A stretch of 64,000 nt of DNA, from contig CAZMHF010000002.1 of NCBI GenBank assembly GCA_964566025.1, forward strand, positions 1 to 64,000, written 5' to 3'. The stretch is from RGIG8306 sp964566025. Lineage in GTDB: Bacteria > Bacillota > Clostridia > Lachnospirales > Lachnospiraceae. Shown piece by piece: positions 36,151 to 45,158 of the stretch (position 1 is the stretch's first letter; each line of letters begins with the position of its first letter). The notes below the pieces were generated by a model. The model was not told the origin of the DNA. It saw only the letters and a program-made list of their open reading frames with translations, and did not search any database. The position numbers and the translations under genes were made by a program.

Positions 36151-36708
36151 TCAATATACTTTCCCGCCATCAACTTCTTTTTTATTCTCAATTAAAAATT
36201 CCATAATGTAGTTTGAAACGTCCGGTACATCAAATGGGACATCCCCTAATACCTCTCTGAATTCTCGTGTATCTAGCACAAACGATGCTTGATTAAATGC
36301 ATATCGAAAAACAAAATCAATGGTTGGATGATATACAATTAATGAATGAATGCTTCCTGCTACATCTCCTAATGGCATCCGATCAATATGTGATAATACA
36401 AATCTCGTTTTGATAATGGTTCCTTCGTTCTTTACTGAAGAAATTTCAAAATCTCCGCCTGTCGCTTCTGCAGCGAGCTTAAAAAAAGGAACACCTAATC
36501 CAACAGAGCGTGTTGTTCTTGTCGTATAAAACGGATCAATCACGCGCTCGACTTGTTCTTTCGACATACCGTAACCATTGTCCTTAATGGAAACATATAA
36601 AGAGTCACTCGTCTCATCAACACGAACATCGATTTCCACCAATGTCGCTTCTGCTTTTGTCGAATTCAATGCAATGTCTAATATATTTAACGATATTTCT
36701 GTTAACAT
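36151..36708 (-). CDS. Histidine-kinase-type ATP-binding protein in the hydrogenase operon
   Basis: 185 aa. A GHKL ATPase: N box 'LNILDIALNSTKAEAT', G1 DNGYGM, F box DPFYTTR and G2-like 'VGLGVPFFKLAAEATGGDFEI'. There is no phospho-acceptor His domain, so it is an isolated catalytic domain that may act with the RsbW-like and sensor proteins encoded divergently. Three bases separate it from hydC upstream. Confidence 0.85.
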   Translation of the reverse strand: MLTEISLNILDIALNSTKAEATLVEIDVRVDETSDSLYVSIKDNGYGMSKEQVERVIDPFYTTRTTRSVGLGVPFFKLAAEATGGDFEISSVKNEGTIIKTRFVLSHIDRMPLGDVAGSIHSLIVYHPTIDFVFRYAFNQASFVLDTREFREVLGDVPFDVPDVSNYIMEFLIENKKEVDGGKVY

Positions 36709-36711
36709 AGA

Positions 36712-37209
36712 CTATTTGCGGTACTTTTCTACAATGCCTGCTACATCATCAACGCCTAAACGACCATATACTTCGTCGTTCACCATCAATACTGGGGCAA
36801 GGCCACAAGCACCTACACAACGGCATGAGTCAAGCGAAAATCTACCATCTTCTGAGCACTCGCCATTTGCAATGCCTAGTATCTCGGACAACTTATCAAA
36901 TAAGTTTCCTGCTCCCTTAACATAGCAAGCTGTGCCAAGGCAAACTGAGAATTGGTATTCTCCCTTAGGTTGCAATGAAAACTGAGAGTAAAATGTGGCG
37001 ATACCATAGATCTTTTCTAGTGGTATACCTGTTTCATCTGAAATGATTGTCTGAACTTCAATTGGAAGATATCCATAGATATCTTGTGCCTTTTGCATAA
37101 TCGCCATAAGAGCACCCTTATCTCCTACATGTTCAGCAATAATTTGTTTTAAAGCTGCTTCCTGAGCATCTGTTCCCTGAAATGGGACGCTTGGTTTCGT
37201 GAAAGCCAT
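36712..37209 (-). CDS. hydC: Hydrogenase subunit HydC (NuoE-like)
   Basis: 165 aa from the ATG at 37209, after AGGAGG; the ten codons further upstream are not supported. The NuoE fold [2Fe-2S] ligands are in 'CLGTACYVKGA' and 'CRCVGACGLAP'. It relays electrons between HydB and HydA. First gene of the hydrogenase operon. Confidence 0.93.
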   Translation of the reverse strand: MAFTKPSVPFQGTDAQEAALKQIIAEHVGDKGALMAIMQKAQDIYGYLPIEVQTIISDETGIPLEKIYGIATFYSQFSLQPKGEYQFSVCLGTACYVKGAGNLFDKLSEILGIANGECSEDGRFSLDSCRCVGACGLAPVLMVNDEVYGRLGVDDVAGIVEKYRK

Positions 37210-37278
37210 TTTCAAACCTCCTAACTGGTCATTGTACATACTCTAGTATAGTAACATATTCTTTTTTAAAAAGCTATA

Positions 37279-37288
37279 TTAACGTTAA
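37279..37288. promoter_or_regulatory. Palindrome in the divergent hyd promoter region
   Basis: TTAACGTTAA, flanked by ATA and ATATT, lies between the divergent hyd operons. It partly resembles clostridial Rex sites (TTGTTAA-N4-TTAACAA) but has no spacer. It is a candidate redox operator. Confidence 0.3.
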
Positions 37289-37306
37289 ATATTTATCAAG
37301 AGAATA

Positions 37307-37335
37307 TTGATTATTTTTCAGTACAATGTTATTCT
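37307..37335 (+). promoter_or_regulatory. Promoter of the sensory hydrogenase operon
   Basis: TTGATT (37307-37312), a 17-base spacer, and TATTCT (37330-37335), with the start codon 40 bases downstream at 37376. Confidence 0.5.
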
Positions 37336-37375
37336 ATAAATAGGAAATAAGAATACGAATTAGCGAGGTATTTGT

Positions 37376-37777
37376 ATGACAATAAGAGGCGTTCAAGACA
37401 TTTTGAAAGCAAAATGCTTAAGTGGAGCCGAATTGTTAGATTCCGAGGTAAAAAGCGCCTGCGGTTCTGACATGATGAGTGATGTGTTAGCCTTTACGAA
37501 AGACCATTCCGTATTGCTAACAGGTTTATGCAATCCACAAGTGATTCGCACAGTTGAATTACTTGATATTGTATGTATCGTTTTTGTACGCGGAAAAAAA
37601 CCAGATGATATGTTACTTGATATGGCGAAGGAGCGTTCGATCGTCATTCTTTCTACTGGTCATCGTATGTACTCTGCCTGTGGTTTATTATACTGCGCAG
37701 GTCTAACTGGCGGAAGCATGCCAAACAATATGCAAGGCGAAGCACCAGATATGACAGGAGGAGGTACCCATGAATGA
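37376..37777 (+). CDS. DRTGG-domain protein
   Basis: 133 aa. It matches the DRTGG fold found in phosphotransacetylase N-termini and CBS proteins: 'VQDILKAKCLSGAELLDSEVKSACGSDMMSDVLAF', 'LLTGLCNPQVIRTVELLDIVCIVFVRGK', ending 'LYCAGLTGG'. It is presumably a ligand-binding regulator. It overlaps the next gene by 8 bases, and a second DRTGG-like gene follows at 39624. Confidence 0.8.
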   Translation: MTIRGVQDILKAKCLSGAELLDSEVKSACGSDMMSDVLAFTKDHSVLLTGLCNPQVIRTVELLDIVCIVFVRGKKPDDMLLDMAKERSIVILSTGHRMYSACGLLYCAGLTGGSMPNNMQGEAPDMTGGGTHE

Positions 37778-38201
37778 TGCCGAAATCATAAAATTACATT
37801 ACACTATATCAAAAGATGATTTTTCTCGTGCTGGAGAAGCCAGCGCCGACGTTAAAAGCAAGCTTCGTCAACTTGGCATCGATGCAACTGCTATCCGAAA
37901 AGTTGCTATTGCTATGTATGAAGGCGAGATCAATATGGTGATCCATGCAAATGGTGGTGTCATTGATGTAGAGATTACGCCAGAGAGCATTATTATGGAG
38001 CTTCATGATTCTGGCCCTGGTATTCCCGATATTGAAAAAGCACTTCAAGAAGGCTTTTCAACCGCCCCTGATGCCGTTCGTTCACTAGGCTTTGGCGCTG
38101 GCATGGGTCTTCCAAATATGAAGCGTTATACCGATCGAATGGATATTGATACTGAAATTGGTGTTGGCACCAAAATCAAAATGCTCGTATATATAGGATA
38201 A
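37770..38201 (+). CDS. RsbW-like ATP-binding protein (anti-sigma/serine kinase fold)
   Basis: 143 aa. GHKL fold with 'AIAMYEGEINMVIHANGG', G1 'LHDSGPGIPDIEKAL' and 'SLGFGAGMGLPNMKRYTDRMDIDTE', ending 'GVGTKIKMLVYI'. It is close to anti-sigma serine kinases, but no partner sigma or anti-anti-sigma gene is adjacent. It overlaps the DRTGG gene, pointing to a joint signalling role with the hydrogenase homologue downstream. Confidence 0.85.
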   Translation: MNDAEIIKLHYTISKDDFSRAGEASADVKSKLRQLGIDATAIRKVAIAMYEGEINMVIHANGGVIDVEITPESIIMELHDSGPGIPDIEKALQEGFSTAPDAVRSLGFGAGMGLPNMKRYTDRMDIDTEIGVGTKIKMLVYIG

Positions 38202-38223
38202 GAAAGTATAGTAGGCGAATTAT

Positions 38224-39615
38224 ATGGATAAATTTTATCACAGCGTTCGTCTCGATCCCGATTTATGCAAGGGATGTATTAATTGCATTAAAAGATGTCC
38301 CACAGAAGCAATTAGGGTTCGAAACGGAAAAGCAATTATTAATGAAAAATTCTGCATTGATTGCGGTGAATGCATTCGTGTTTGCCCCCATCATGCAAAA
38401 CTAGCCACTTATGACAAGCTAGACCTAATTCATAACTACGACTATGCTATTGCATTACCAGCACCTTCATTGTATAGCCAGTTCAACAACCTAGAAGATG
38501 TGAATATCGTGCTTCGTGCATTAAAGAAAATGGGATTCGATGATGTATATGAAGTAAGTGCTGCCGCCGAGATTGTCTCAGAGGCTACTCGAAATTATAT
38601 GAAGGATGATTCTCATCTGCTTCCCGTTATCAGCACAGCTTGCCCTTCTGTTGTGCGCTTAATTCGTGTGCGTTTCCCTAATTTGATACCACACTTATTG
38701 CCGCTTAACCCTCCCGTTGAAGTGGCTGCCGAAGTGGCACTTGAAAAAGCCCTAAAAGAAACGGGATTACCACGCGAAAAAATCGGCATATTTTTCATTT
38801 CACCTTGCCCATCAAAAGTTACTTACGTAAAAAGCCCATTGGGAATTGAAAAAAGCGAAATCGATCATGTATTAGCGATCAAGGATATTTACCCTCCTCT
38901 TCTATCTTATATGAAAGCCGTTGAAGAAGATACGAAAGAACTTAGTCATTCTGGTATGGTAGGCATTAGCTGGGGACGAAGCGGTGGTGAAGCGAGTGGT
39001 TTATTTAGCGATAGCTACTTAGCAGCTGATGGTATCGAAAATGTCATTCGTGTCCTAGAGGATTTGGAAGATGAAAAATTCTCAAATCTAAAATTTATCG
39101 AGTTAAATGCCTGTAGTGGTGGTTGTGTCGGCGGTGTCCTAACTGTCGAAAATCCTTACGTGGCAGAAGTCAAATTAAAAAAACTACGAAAATATCTACC
39201 TGTTTCACGCAACTATATCGAGCACGGACAGCTCTCTGACGATATTATTCAATGGTCCTCAAAAGTTATCTTTGAGCCAGTTTTTAATTTAGGCAATACA
39301 TTGGCCGAAAGTTTTAGTCGTCTAAAACAGGTCGAGCGCTTATGCAAAAAACTCCCTGGTCTTGATTGCGGTTCTTGTGGTGCGCCGACATGCAAATCGC
39401 TTGCCGAGGACATCGTGCGTGGCAATGCCAACGAACAAAGCTGCGTTTATTATTTACGTGAAAGCTTCCACAAGCTTGCACTTGATGTAAATGAAATTGT
39501 TTCAAATATTTATGCAGAGGGTGACTATGACCAAGCCACCATTCATATGCTTATGGAATACATTCGTCGCTTATCAGAAGATTTAACAGAATTAGATAAG
39601 CACGACGAAGAATAG
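38224..39615 (+). CDS. Sensory-type [FeFe]-hydrogenase homologue
   Basis: 463 aa. Two [4Fe-4S] motifs (CKGCINCIKRCP, CIDCGECIRVCP) lead into an H-cluster domain (about 75-370) with L1 STACPS, L2 SPCPSK and L3 ACSGGCVGG. The cluster Cys ligands are kept, but the proton-shuttle Cys of TSCCP is Ala, as known for sensory HydS enzymes. A C-terminal [4Fe-4S] domain (CKKLPGLDCGSCGAPTC, late QSC) follows, and then a short helical tail. With the DRTGG, RsbW-like and PHP neighbours it probably senses H2 or redox state rather than turning over H2. Confidence 0.85.
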   Translation: MDKFYHSVRLDPDLCKGCINCIKRCPTEAIRVRNGKAIINEKFCIDCGECIRVCPHHAKLATYDKLDLIHNYDYAIALPAPSLYSQFNNLEDVNIVLRALKKMGFDDVYEVSAAAEIVSEATRNYMKDDSHLLPVISTACPSVVRLIRVRFPNLIPHLLPLNPPVEVAAEVALEKALKETGLPREKIGIFFISPCPSKVTYVKSPLGIEKSEIDHVLAIKDIYPPLLSYMKAVEEDTKELSHSGMVGISWGRSGGEASGLFSDSYLAADGIENVIRVLEDLEDEKFSNLKFIELNACSGGCVGGVLTVENPYVAEVKLKKLRKYLPVSRNYIEHGQLSDDIIQWSSKVIFEPVFNLGNTLAESFSRLKQVERLCKKLPGLDCGSCGAPTCKSLAEDIVRGNANEQSCVYYLRESFHKLALDVNEIVSNIYAEGDYDQATIHMLMEYIRRLSEDLTELDKHDEE

Positions 39616-39623
39616 GAGATTTT

Positions 39624-39953
39624 ATGACTGTCCAAGAATTAATCGATCTATTTATGTTTGAACCTGTCATTATTGCAAAAGATACGACACATTCGATTGA
39701 CGAAGTGTTTTGCTGTGACTTATTGAGCGTGGCGATGGGAAGAGCACCTGCAAAAAGCGCCTGGGTTACGGTTATGGGCAATATGAACACTCTTGCTGTT
39801 GCTTCATTGGCTGACGTATCTTGCATTATCCTTGCCGAAGATGCCGCTTTGGATGCCCCTTCAAAAGAAAAGGCCATTTCGCAGGACATTACTGTTTTGA
39901 AAACGTCTTTACCTATTTTCAAAGCAGCGCTTTCTATTCACGAAAAACTATGA
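39624..39953 (+). CDS. DRTGG-like small protein
   Basis: 109 aa: 'VQELIDLFMFEPV', 'CCDLLSVAMGRAPAKSAWVTVMGNMNTLAVASLADVSCIILAED'. It resembles the DRTGG gene at 37376 in layout (core helix, LLS/M-G motif, then hydrophobic strands). It overlaps the PHP gene by four bases (ATGA). Confidence 0.7.
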   Translation: MTVQELIDLFMFEPVIIAKDTTHSIDEVFCCDLLSVAMGRAPAKSAWVTVMGNMNTLAVASLADVSCIILAEDAALDAPSKEKAISQDITVLKTSLPIFKAALSIHEKL

Positions 39954-40675
39954 TTCAAGCCTATTATGATTTGCATATCCATTCTTGTCTCTCCCCTTGC
40001 GGTGATGACGAGATGACACCTGCCAATATTATCGGCATGGCATTTATTAAGGGGCTTAATATAATCGCTCTAACAGACCATAATTCTTGCAAAAACTGCC
40101 CTGCTATTATGGAGCTTGCAAAAGAATATGGTGTTATTGTGGTGCCTGGCATGGAGCTATGTACAAGTGAAGAAGTGCATGTTGTTTGCCTATTTCCTAC
40201 CCTTGAAAAAGCAATGGCATTTGACTCATATGTGACATCACAATCAATCCCCTTTCCAAACAATGCTGATATTTTTGGAAAACAACAAATCTATAATGCA
40301 CAAGATGAAATCTGTGGCGAAGAAACTAATTTATTAATCAATGCTACGAATATTTCGATTGATTCCGTATGGGATTTAGTGTCCTCTTATGATGGTGTGA
40401 TGCTTCCTGCTCATATTGATAAATCATCAAATAGTCTATTATTCAATTTGGGTTTTGTACCACCTACTAGCCAATTTCGTTCTTTTGAATTGGCCGATTT
40501 ATCAACGCTTCACAAAGTTCGCGAAAGCAACCCTTATCTTGAAGATTGCCACGTGTTATGCAATTCAGATGCACATTATCTCGACAAAATTCATGAGGCA
40601 AGCTACTCCATTCTTTTAGAAGAGTTGACACCAACCGCACTAATTAATTACTTAAGACAAACCGCTGAAGTCTAG
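39950..40675 (+). CDS. PHP-domain phosphoesterase
   Basis: 241 aa from the ATG at 39950, in an ATGA overlap with the previous stop. PHP metal motifs: DLHIHSCLSP (7-16), ALTDHNSC, PGMELCTSEEVHVVCLF, 'LPAHIDKSS' and 'LCNSDAHYLD'. It resembles the small PHP family of RNase AM/TrpH type, so a nuclease or phosphatase. Last gene of the divergent sensor operon. Confidence 0.88.
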   Translation: MIQAYYDLHIHSCLSPCGDDEMTPANIIGMAFIKGLNIIALTDHNSCKNCPAIMELAKEYGVIVVPGMELCTSEEVHVVCLFPTLEKAMAFDSYVTSQSIPFPNNADIFGKQQIYNAQDEICGEETNLLINATNISIDSVWDLVSSYDGVMLPAHIDKSSNSLLFNLGFVPPTSQFRSFELADLSTLHKVRESNPYLEDCHVLCNSDAHYLDKIHEASYSILLEELTPTALINYLRQTAEV

Positions 40676-40766
40676 TTATAGTTTTTGCCTATATCTAACC
40701 ATTGTTTATTAGAATATTACTTTTGAAAACATTCATGCTATAGTAAATCAGAAATGGAGGTATTTT

Positions 40767-41633
40767 ATGAAAATCAGCGAGATTCTAACACACAAACAAC
40801 CTATGTTATCCTTTGAAGTCTTTCCACCAAAAAAAGAGGCTCAAAATTCGGATGTCGAAGCAGCTGTTGATAAAATAGCTGCCCTCTCTCCTTCTTTTAT
40901 GAGTGTAACGTATGGTGCTGCTGGCGGAACAAAAGACAAAACAGTTTCTATTGCTTCCCATATTCAAAACGATCTTTCTGTAACGGCACTTGCACACCTT
41001 ACCTGTATAAATTCCTCAAAAGAAACCATTGCAAATCAAGTGAATTTACTAAAAGAACATAACATTCAAAATATATTAGCACTGCGTGGCGATGTCATTC
41101 CAGGTCAAAAAAACATTTTATCGGATTACGAACATGCCGACCAACTAATTGCCGACATTAAAAAAATGGGCGATTTTTGTATCGGTGGAGCATGCTATCC
41201 TGAAACACATGTCGAATCGGCCAATACGATGGATGATATGTATTACTTAAAGAAAAAAGTCGATACGGGATGTGATTTTCTTACCACACAAATGTTTTTC
41301 GACAATCAAATTTTCTACACCTATATGTACAAATTGCGTGATGCTGGCATCCAAATTCCTATTATTCCTGGTATTATGCCTGTGACAAATGCCGCACAAC
41401 TCAAAAGAATATTTATGCTTTCTGGCACAAAGCTCCCTGCTCGTTTCAAGGCAATTATTGATCGTTTTGGTGATAATCCAAAGGCGATGAGCCAAGCTGG
41501 TATCGCGTATGCTACCGAACAGATTATTGACCTATTCGCCAATGGCGTCAATGCCATTCATGTTTATTCCATGAATAAGCCTTATATTGCTGAAAAAATT
41601 AGCGAAAATTTATCTGATATTATTGTGAATTGA
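40767..41633 (+). CDS. metF: Methylenetetrahydrofolate reductase MetF
   Basis: 288 aa, standard length. SFEVFPPKKE (13-22), 'VTYGAAGG', 'HLTC', 'ALRGD' and 'TQMFFDNQIF' are MetF signatures for FAD and folate binding. It reduces 5,10-methylene-THF to 5-methyl-THF, the methyl donor for the methionine synthase encoded two genes on. Ribosome site TGGAGG; a weak TATAGT -10 box lies near 40739. Confidence 0.96.
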   Translation: MKISEILTHKQPMLSFEVFPPKKEAQNSDVEAAVDKIAALSPSFMSVTYGAAGGTKDKTVSIASHIQNDLSVTALAHLTCINSSKETIANQVNLLKEHNIQNILALRGDVIPGQKNILSDYEHADQLIADIKKMGDFCIGGACYPETHVESANTMDDMYYLKKKVDTGCDFLTTQMFFDNQIFYTYMYKLRDAGIQIPIIPGIMPVTNAAQLKRIFMLSGTKLPARFKAIIDRFGDNPKAMSQAGIAYATEQIIDLFANGVNAIHVYSMNKPYIAEKISENLSDIIVN

Positions 41634-41640
41634 GGTTTTT

Positions 41641-42315
41641 ATGCTTTGTGAATTAACACCCTATTCCATTGGGGTTGCATTCTTGAAAATTGATTTATCC
41701 CAAATCTATCGCTATCTTGGGATGCCAACGATTACCTATGACGAACAAATAGAGGCGAATATAACTCGATTATTGCCTCTATTTATTTCTTCCCTAAATC
41801 CAAAAGGTGTATTTCGTAGCCATACCCTTTCCATTGCTAACGACGATGTATTGTTTGTTGATACGACATTTCATAGTCATCATTTAGCTTGTCATTTGGC
41901 AAATTGTCATAAGGCTTATTTACTTGCTTGTACACTCGGTTCATCAATCGACAAGCTACTTGCGCGCTTTTCTTTGTTATCTCCATCCGATACGTTGATT
42001 TTGCAAGCACTCTCTACGATTTACATTGAGGCTGTTGCCGATCACTTTCAAGCACTTTTTGAAGAAAATGAACAACCCGCTTTTTCCTCATTGCGTTATA
42101 GCCCTGGTTATGGAGATCTTTCTCTTTCTTATCAAACGGATGTTTTTCGATTACTCTCTTGTGAGAAACGCATTCAATTAACCTTAAAAGATACACTAAT
42201 TATGGCACCATCAAAGTCCATTACAGCCTTTATCGGCTTTAGACATAATCATATTGATTCGCCCCATGCTTGTATAACATGCACGCATCCATGCGAATAT
42301 CGAAAGGATTCATAA
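41641..42315 (+). CDS. Methionine synthase reactivation domain protein
   Basis: 224 aa. It corresponds to the SAM-binding activation domain usually fused at the MetH C-terminus: 'YLLACTLGSSIDKLLARFSLLSPSDTLILQALSTIYIEAVAD', 'RYSPGYGDLSLSYQTDVFRLL' and 'MAPSKSITAFIGFRH', then 'CITCTHPCEYRK'. It rescues oxidised cob(II)alamin of MetH. Its TAA overlaps the metH ATG (TAATG). Confidence 0.9.
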   Translation: MLCELTPYSIGVAFLKIDLSQIYRYLGMPTITYDEQIEANITRLLPLFISSLNPKGVFRSHTLSIANDDVLFVDTTFHSHHLACHLANCHKAYLLACTLGSSIDKLLARFSLLSPSDTLILQALSTIYIEAVADHFQALFEENEQPAFSSLRYSPGYGDLSLSYQTDVFRLLSCEKRIQLTLKDTLIMAPSKSITAFIGFRHNHIDSPHACITCTHPCEYRKDS

Positions 42316-44735
42316 TGAAACAAACTCCCCTATCTATCTTATCAAACAAGCACCTTTATTTTGATGGCGGTCTCGGAACACTTTTGCAAGAAAAAGGATT
42401 ACAAGGCGGCGAGCTGCCTGAGCGATGGAACATTACAAATCCAGATTGCATTTTGGCGATTCATAAAGACTATTTATTAGCTGGTGCAAATATCATAAAA
42501 ACCAATACATTTGGCGCAAATTCTTTAAAATTTGAAAACGAAGAAGAATTAGTGCTTATTATTCAATCGGCAATTTCTCTTGCAAAGCAAGCCATTGATG
42601 AAATTCATCTTGAAACAGGGCGCCCATTGGAAGAAATGTTTATCGCTTTTGATATAGGCCCGCTTGGAAAGCTTCTAAAGCCGCTTGGTGACTTAGCTTT
42701 TGAGGATGCTATTCGCATTTTTTCAAACAGTATTTCCATTGCCTCTACTATGGGAATTGATGCTATTTTAATAGAAACGCTCAATGACACATATGAGGCG
42801 AAGGCTGCCATTCTCGCTGCCAAAGAATGTTGTGATGTGCCACTTTTTGTGACAACCGTTTATGATGAAGATGCAAAGCTTTTGACAGGTGGTACGCCAG
42901 CTAGCGTTGTGCCTCTATTAGAAGGCTTAGGCGTAGACGCACTCGGTATTAATTGTAGCCTCGGGCCTTTGGCGATGTTGCCTATTATAAAAGAGCTTGA
43001 ACGCTACTGTTCGCTTCCCCTTATTGCCAATCCAAATGCAGGTCTTCCACACGTAGAAAATGGTGTAACATCTTTTGATGTAGATCCGAATACATTTGCC
43101 ACACAAATGAAGGAGTTGGCCAATGCAGGAGCCGTAATATGTGGAGGCTGTTGTGGAACGACGCCAGCCCATATTAAAGAAATGATTAATGTGCTTGATA
43201 GCGTAGCACTCTTTCCAACAACAAAAAAACAACACACTATGGTAACGTCCTCTATGTGTGCCGTTGATTTATCAAGCAAACCTATTTTAATTGGCGAGCG
43301 AATCAACCCTACTGGTAAAAAACGCTTCAAGGAAGCACTTCGCGCCAATGATTTATCGTATATTCTTAATGAAGCCCTCTCTCAAGTAGATGCCAATGCG
43401 CATATATTAGATGTCAATGTTGGGCTTCCAGAAATCGATGAAGCAAGCATGCTTTCTAATACGATTTCCATGTTACAAGCAACGATTGATACCCCCTTAC
43501 AAATTGATACGTCAAATCATATAGCAATGGAGCAGGCGCTTCGACTATATAATGGTATCCCTTTGATAAATTCCGTCAATGGCAAGGAAAGCGAAATGCA
43601 AGCCATTTTCCCACTCATCAAAAAATACGGCGGTATTGTTGTCGCACTTTGTCTTGATGAAGATGGTATTCCTGAAACTAGCGCAGGCAGATTGGCAATT
43701 GCTAAACGGATCTATCAAACGGCTATGCAATTTGGGATTCCACGTCATCATATTCTAATTGATGCGCTTTGTATGACCGTAAGCTCCAATCCGAAAGCAG
43801 CATTAGTGACATTAGAAACCGTAAGCAACATTAAAGCAGAGGGTGGTCTTACGATTCTTGGCGTGTCCAATATTTCTTTTGGACTTCCCAATCGTGATTT
43901 AATTAATTCTACGTTTTTTACATTGGCACTACAAGCTGGACTTAGTTGTGCCATAATTAATCCACATTCTGCCTCTATGATGAATGCCTATTATTCTTTT
44001 TTAGCGCTAACTAACCAAGACAAAAATTTCTTAGACTATATCAACCATAGCACAGCAACGATTCCTGATACAACAAAATCGCCTTCTTCCTCTATGCCTG
44101 TTACCAAAGAGGCAGCAAACACGTTATGCTACGCAATTGAGCGAGGCTTAAAAGAAAAGGCCATTGCCCTTACACAAGAATTATTGCTCACAACAGAACC
44201 TCTTGTTATTATTGAGGATCACATTATGGTTGCTTTAAATCATGTTGGAGAAGCCTTCGAGAAAAAAACATTGTTCTTACCACAGCTTTTAATGAGTGCA
44301 GAAGCAGCCAAAGAAAGCTTTTCCATCATTCAGGAGAAGCTTTCAAAAGACGGCATTCAAACCAAAAGCAAGGGAACGATTGTGCTTGCTACTGTTAAAG
44401 GTGATATTCATGACATCGGTAAGAACATTGTGAAGATTCTATTAGAAAACTATGGATTTCATATTGTTGATTTAGGCAAAGACGTTGAGCCAGCCCTAAT
44501 TGTTGAAGCAGCCAAACAACACAACGTAAAGCTTATTGGCCTTAGTGCCTTAATGACAACGACCGTTGTTTATATGGAGGAAACCATTCGCCTTTTACAA
44601 GAAACGCTACCAACGATTAAGGTTATGGTTGGTGGTGCCGTTTTAACAGATGAATATGCCAAGCAAATCCATGCTGATTTTTATGGAAAAGACGCACTAA
44701 GCTCTGTTAGATATGCAACAGAGATTTATGAGTAA
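42315..44735 (+). CDS. metH: Cobalamin-dependent methionine synthase MetH (without activation domain)
   Basis: 806 aa from the ATG at 42315. Homocysteine domain (about 1-290; GGLGTLLQE, zinc ligands in NCSLGPL and GGCCGTTPAHI), pterin-binding domain (about 315-560; GERINPTGKK), cap (about 585-670) and B12-binding Rossmann domain (about 680-806; DIHDIGKNI carries the B12-ligating His, 'MVGGAVL'). The reactivation domain is the separate protein encoded just upstream. It converts homocysteine to methionine. Confidence 0.96.
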   Translation: MKQTPLSILSNKHLYFDGGLGTLLQEKGLQGGELPERWNITNPDCILAIHKDYLLAGANIIKTNTFGANSLKFENEEELVLIIQSAISLAKQAIDEIHLETGRPLEEMFIAFDIGPLGKLLKPLGDLAFEDAIRIFSNSISIASTMGIDAILIETLNDTYEAKAAILAAKECCDVPLFVTTVYDEDAKLLTGGTPASVVPLLEGLGVDALGINCSLGPLAMLPIIKELERYCSLPLIANPNAGLPHVENGVTSFDVDPNTFATQMKELANAGAVICGGCCGTTPAHIKEMINVLDSVALFPTTKKQHTMVTSSMCAVDLSSKPILIGERINPTGKKRFKEALRANDLSYILNEALSQVDANAHILDVNVGLPEIDEASMLSNTISMLQATIDTPLQIDTSNHIAMEQALRLYNGIPLINSVNGKESEMQAIFPLIKKYGGIVVALCLDEDGIPETSAGRLAIAKRIYQTAMQFGIPRHHILIDALCMTVSSNPKAALVTLETVSNIKAEGGLTILGVSNISFGLPNRDLINSTFFTLALQAGLSCAIINPHSASMMNAYYSFLALTNQDKNFLDYINHSTATIPDTTKSPSSSMPVTKEAANTLCYAIERGLKEKAIALTQELLLTTEPLVIIEDHIMVALNHVGEAFEKKTLFLPQLLMSAEAAKESFSIIQEKLSKDGIQTKSKGTIVLATVKGDIHDIGKNIVKILLENYGFHIVDLGKDVEPALIVEAAKQHNVKLIGLSALMTTTVVYMEETIRLLQETLPTIKVMVGGAVLTDEYAKQIHADFYGKDALSSVRYATEIYE

Positions 44736-44776
44736 AAAAATTAATTCCAATGACTTACGTTTAGATATCAAAAAAA

Positions 44777-44810
44777 GCGTTGCAAATCTTATTGGTTTGC
44801 AACGCTTTTT
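44777..44810 (+). terminator. Terminator of the metF-metH operon
   Basis: GCGTTGCAAA (44777-44786) and TTTGCAACGC (44796-44805) form a perfect 10-bp stem followed by TTTTTT. It marks the right end of the backbone before the accessory island. Confidence 0.9.
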
Positions 44811-44822
44811 TACTAATTGTCT

Positions 44823-45071
44823 TCAAGAACACATCCCCATACGGCTGTGAATTGTTTGAAACGGAATGCCTATTTCCTTTGACAGTTCACGTACTGACTT
44901 TTCGTGGAAATACAGTTCTTCAATCAAACTTCGTTCCTCTGATGTAAGCTGATCCAATGCCGCATAAAGCTTATCATACAACAGCTTGTCCGCAACCGTA
45001 TCTTCAACGGACGGCTGACTGCATTTCACGTCAAAACCGTCTTCCAAAAATACATCAAGCGAGATGTTCAT
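44823..45071 (-). pseudogene. Sigma-70 region 4-like protein, truncated or frameshifted
   Basis: 82 aa: 'LYAALDQLTSEERSLIEELYFHEKSVRELSKEIGIPFQTIHSR' is a region 4 helix-turn-helix of the small sigma-like proteins carried by conjugative elements. After HSR the frame runs into MGMCS and stops; shifting by one base gives a VLEDN ending closer to the family, so the 3' end is probably damaged. An open frame of unknown identity overlaps its start (about 45055-45160). Left edge of the island. Confidence 0.6.
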
Positions 45072-45158
45072 TTATTTTCTCAACAGCATCTACAAGAATC
45101 TCCATAACAATGGTATTTTTTCCTGATGTTACTACGATTAGCCTGCAATTATCGTATA

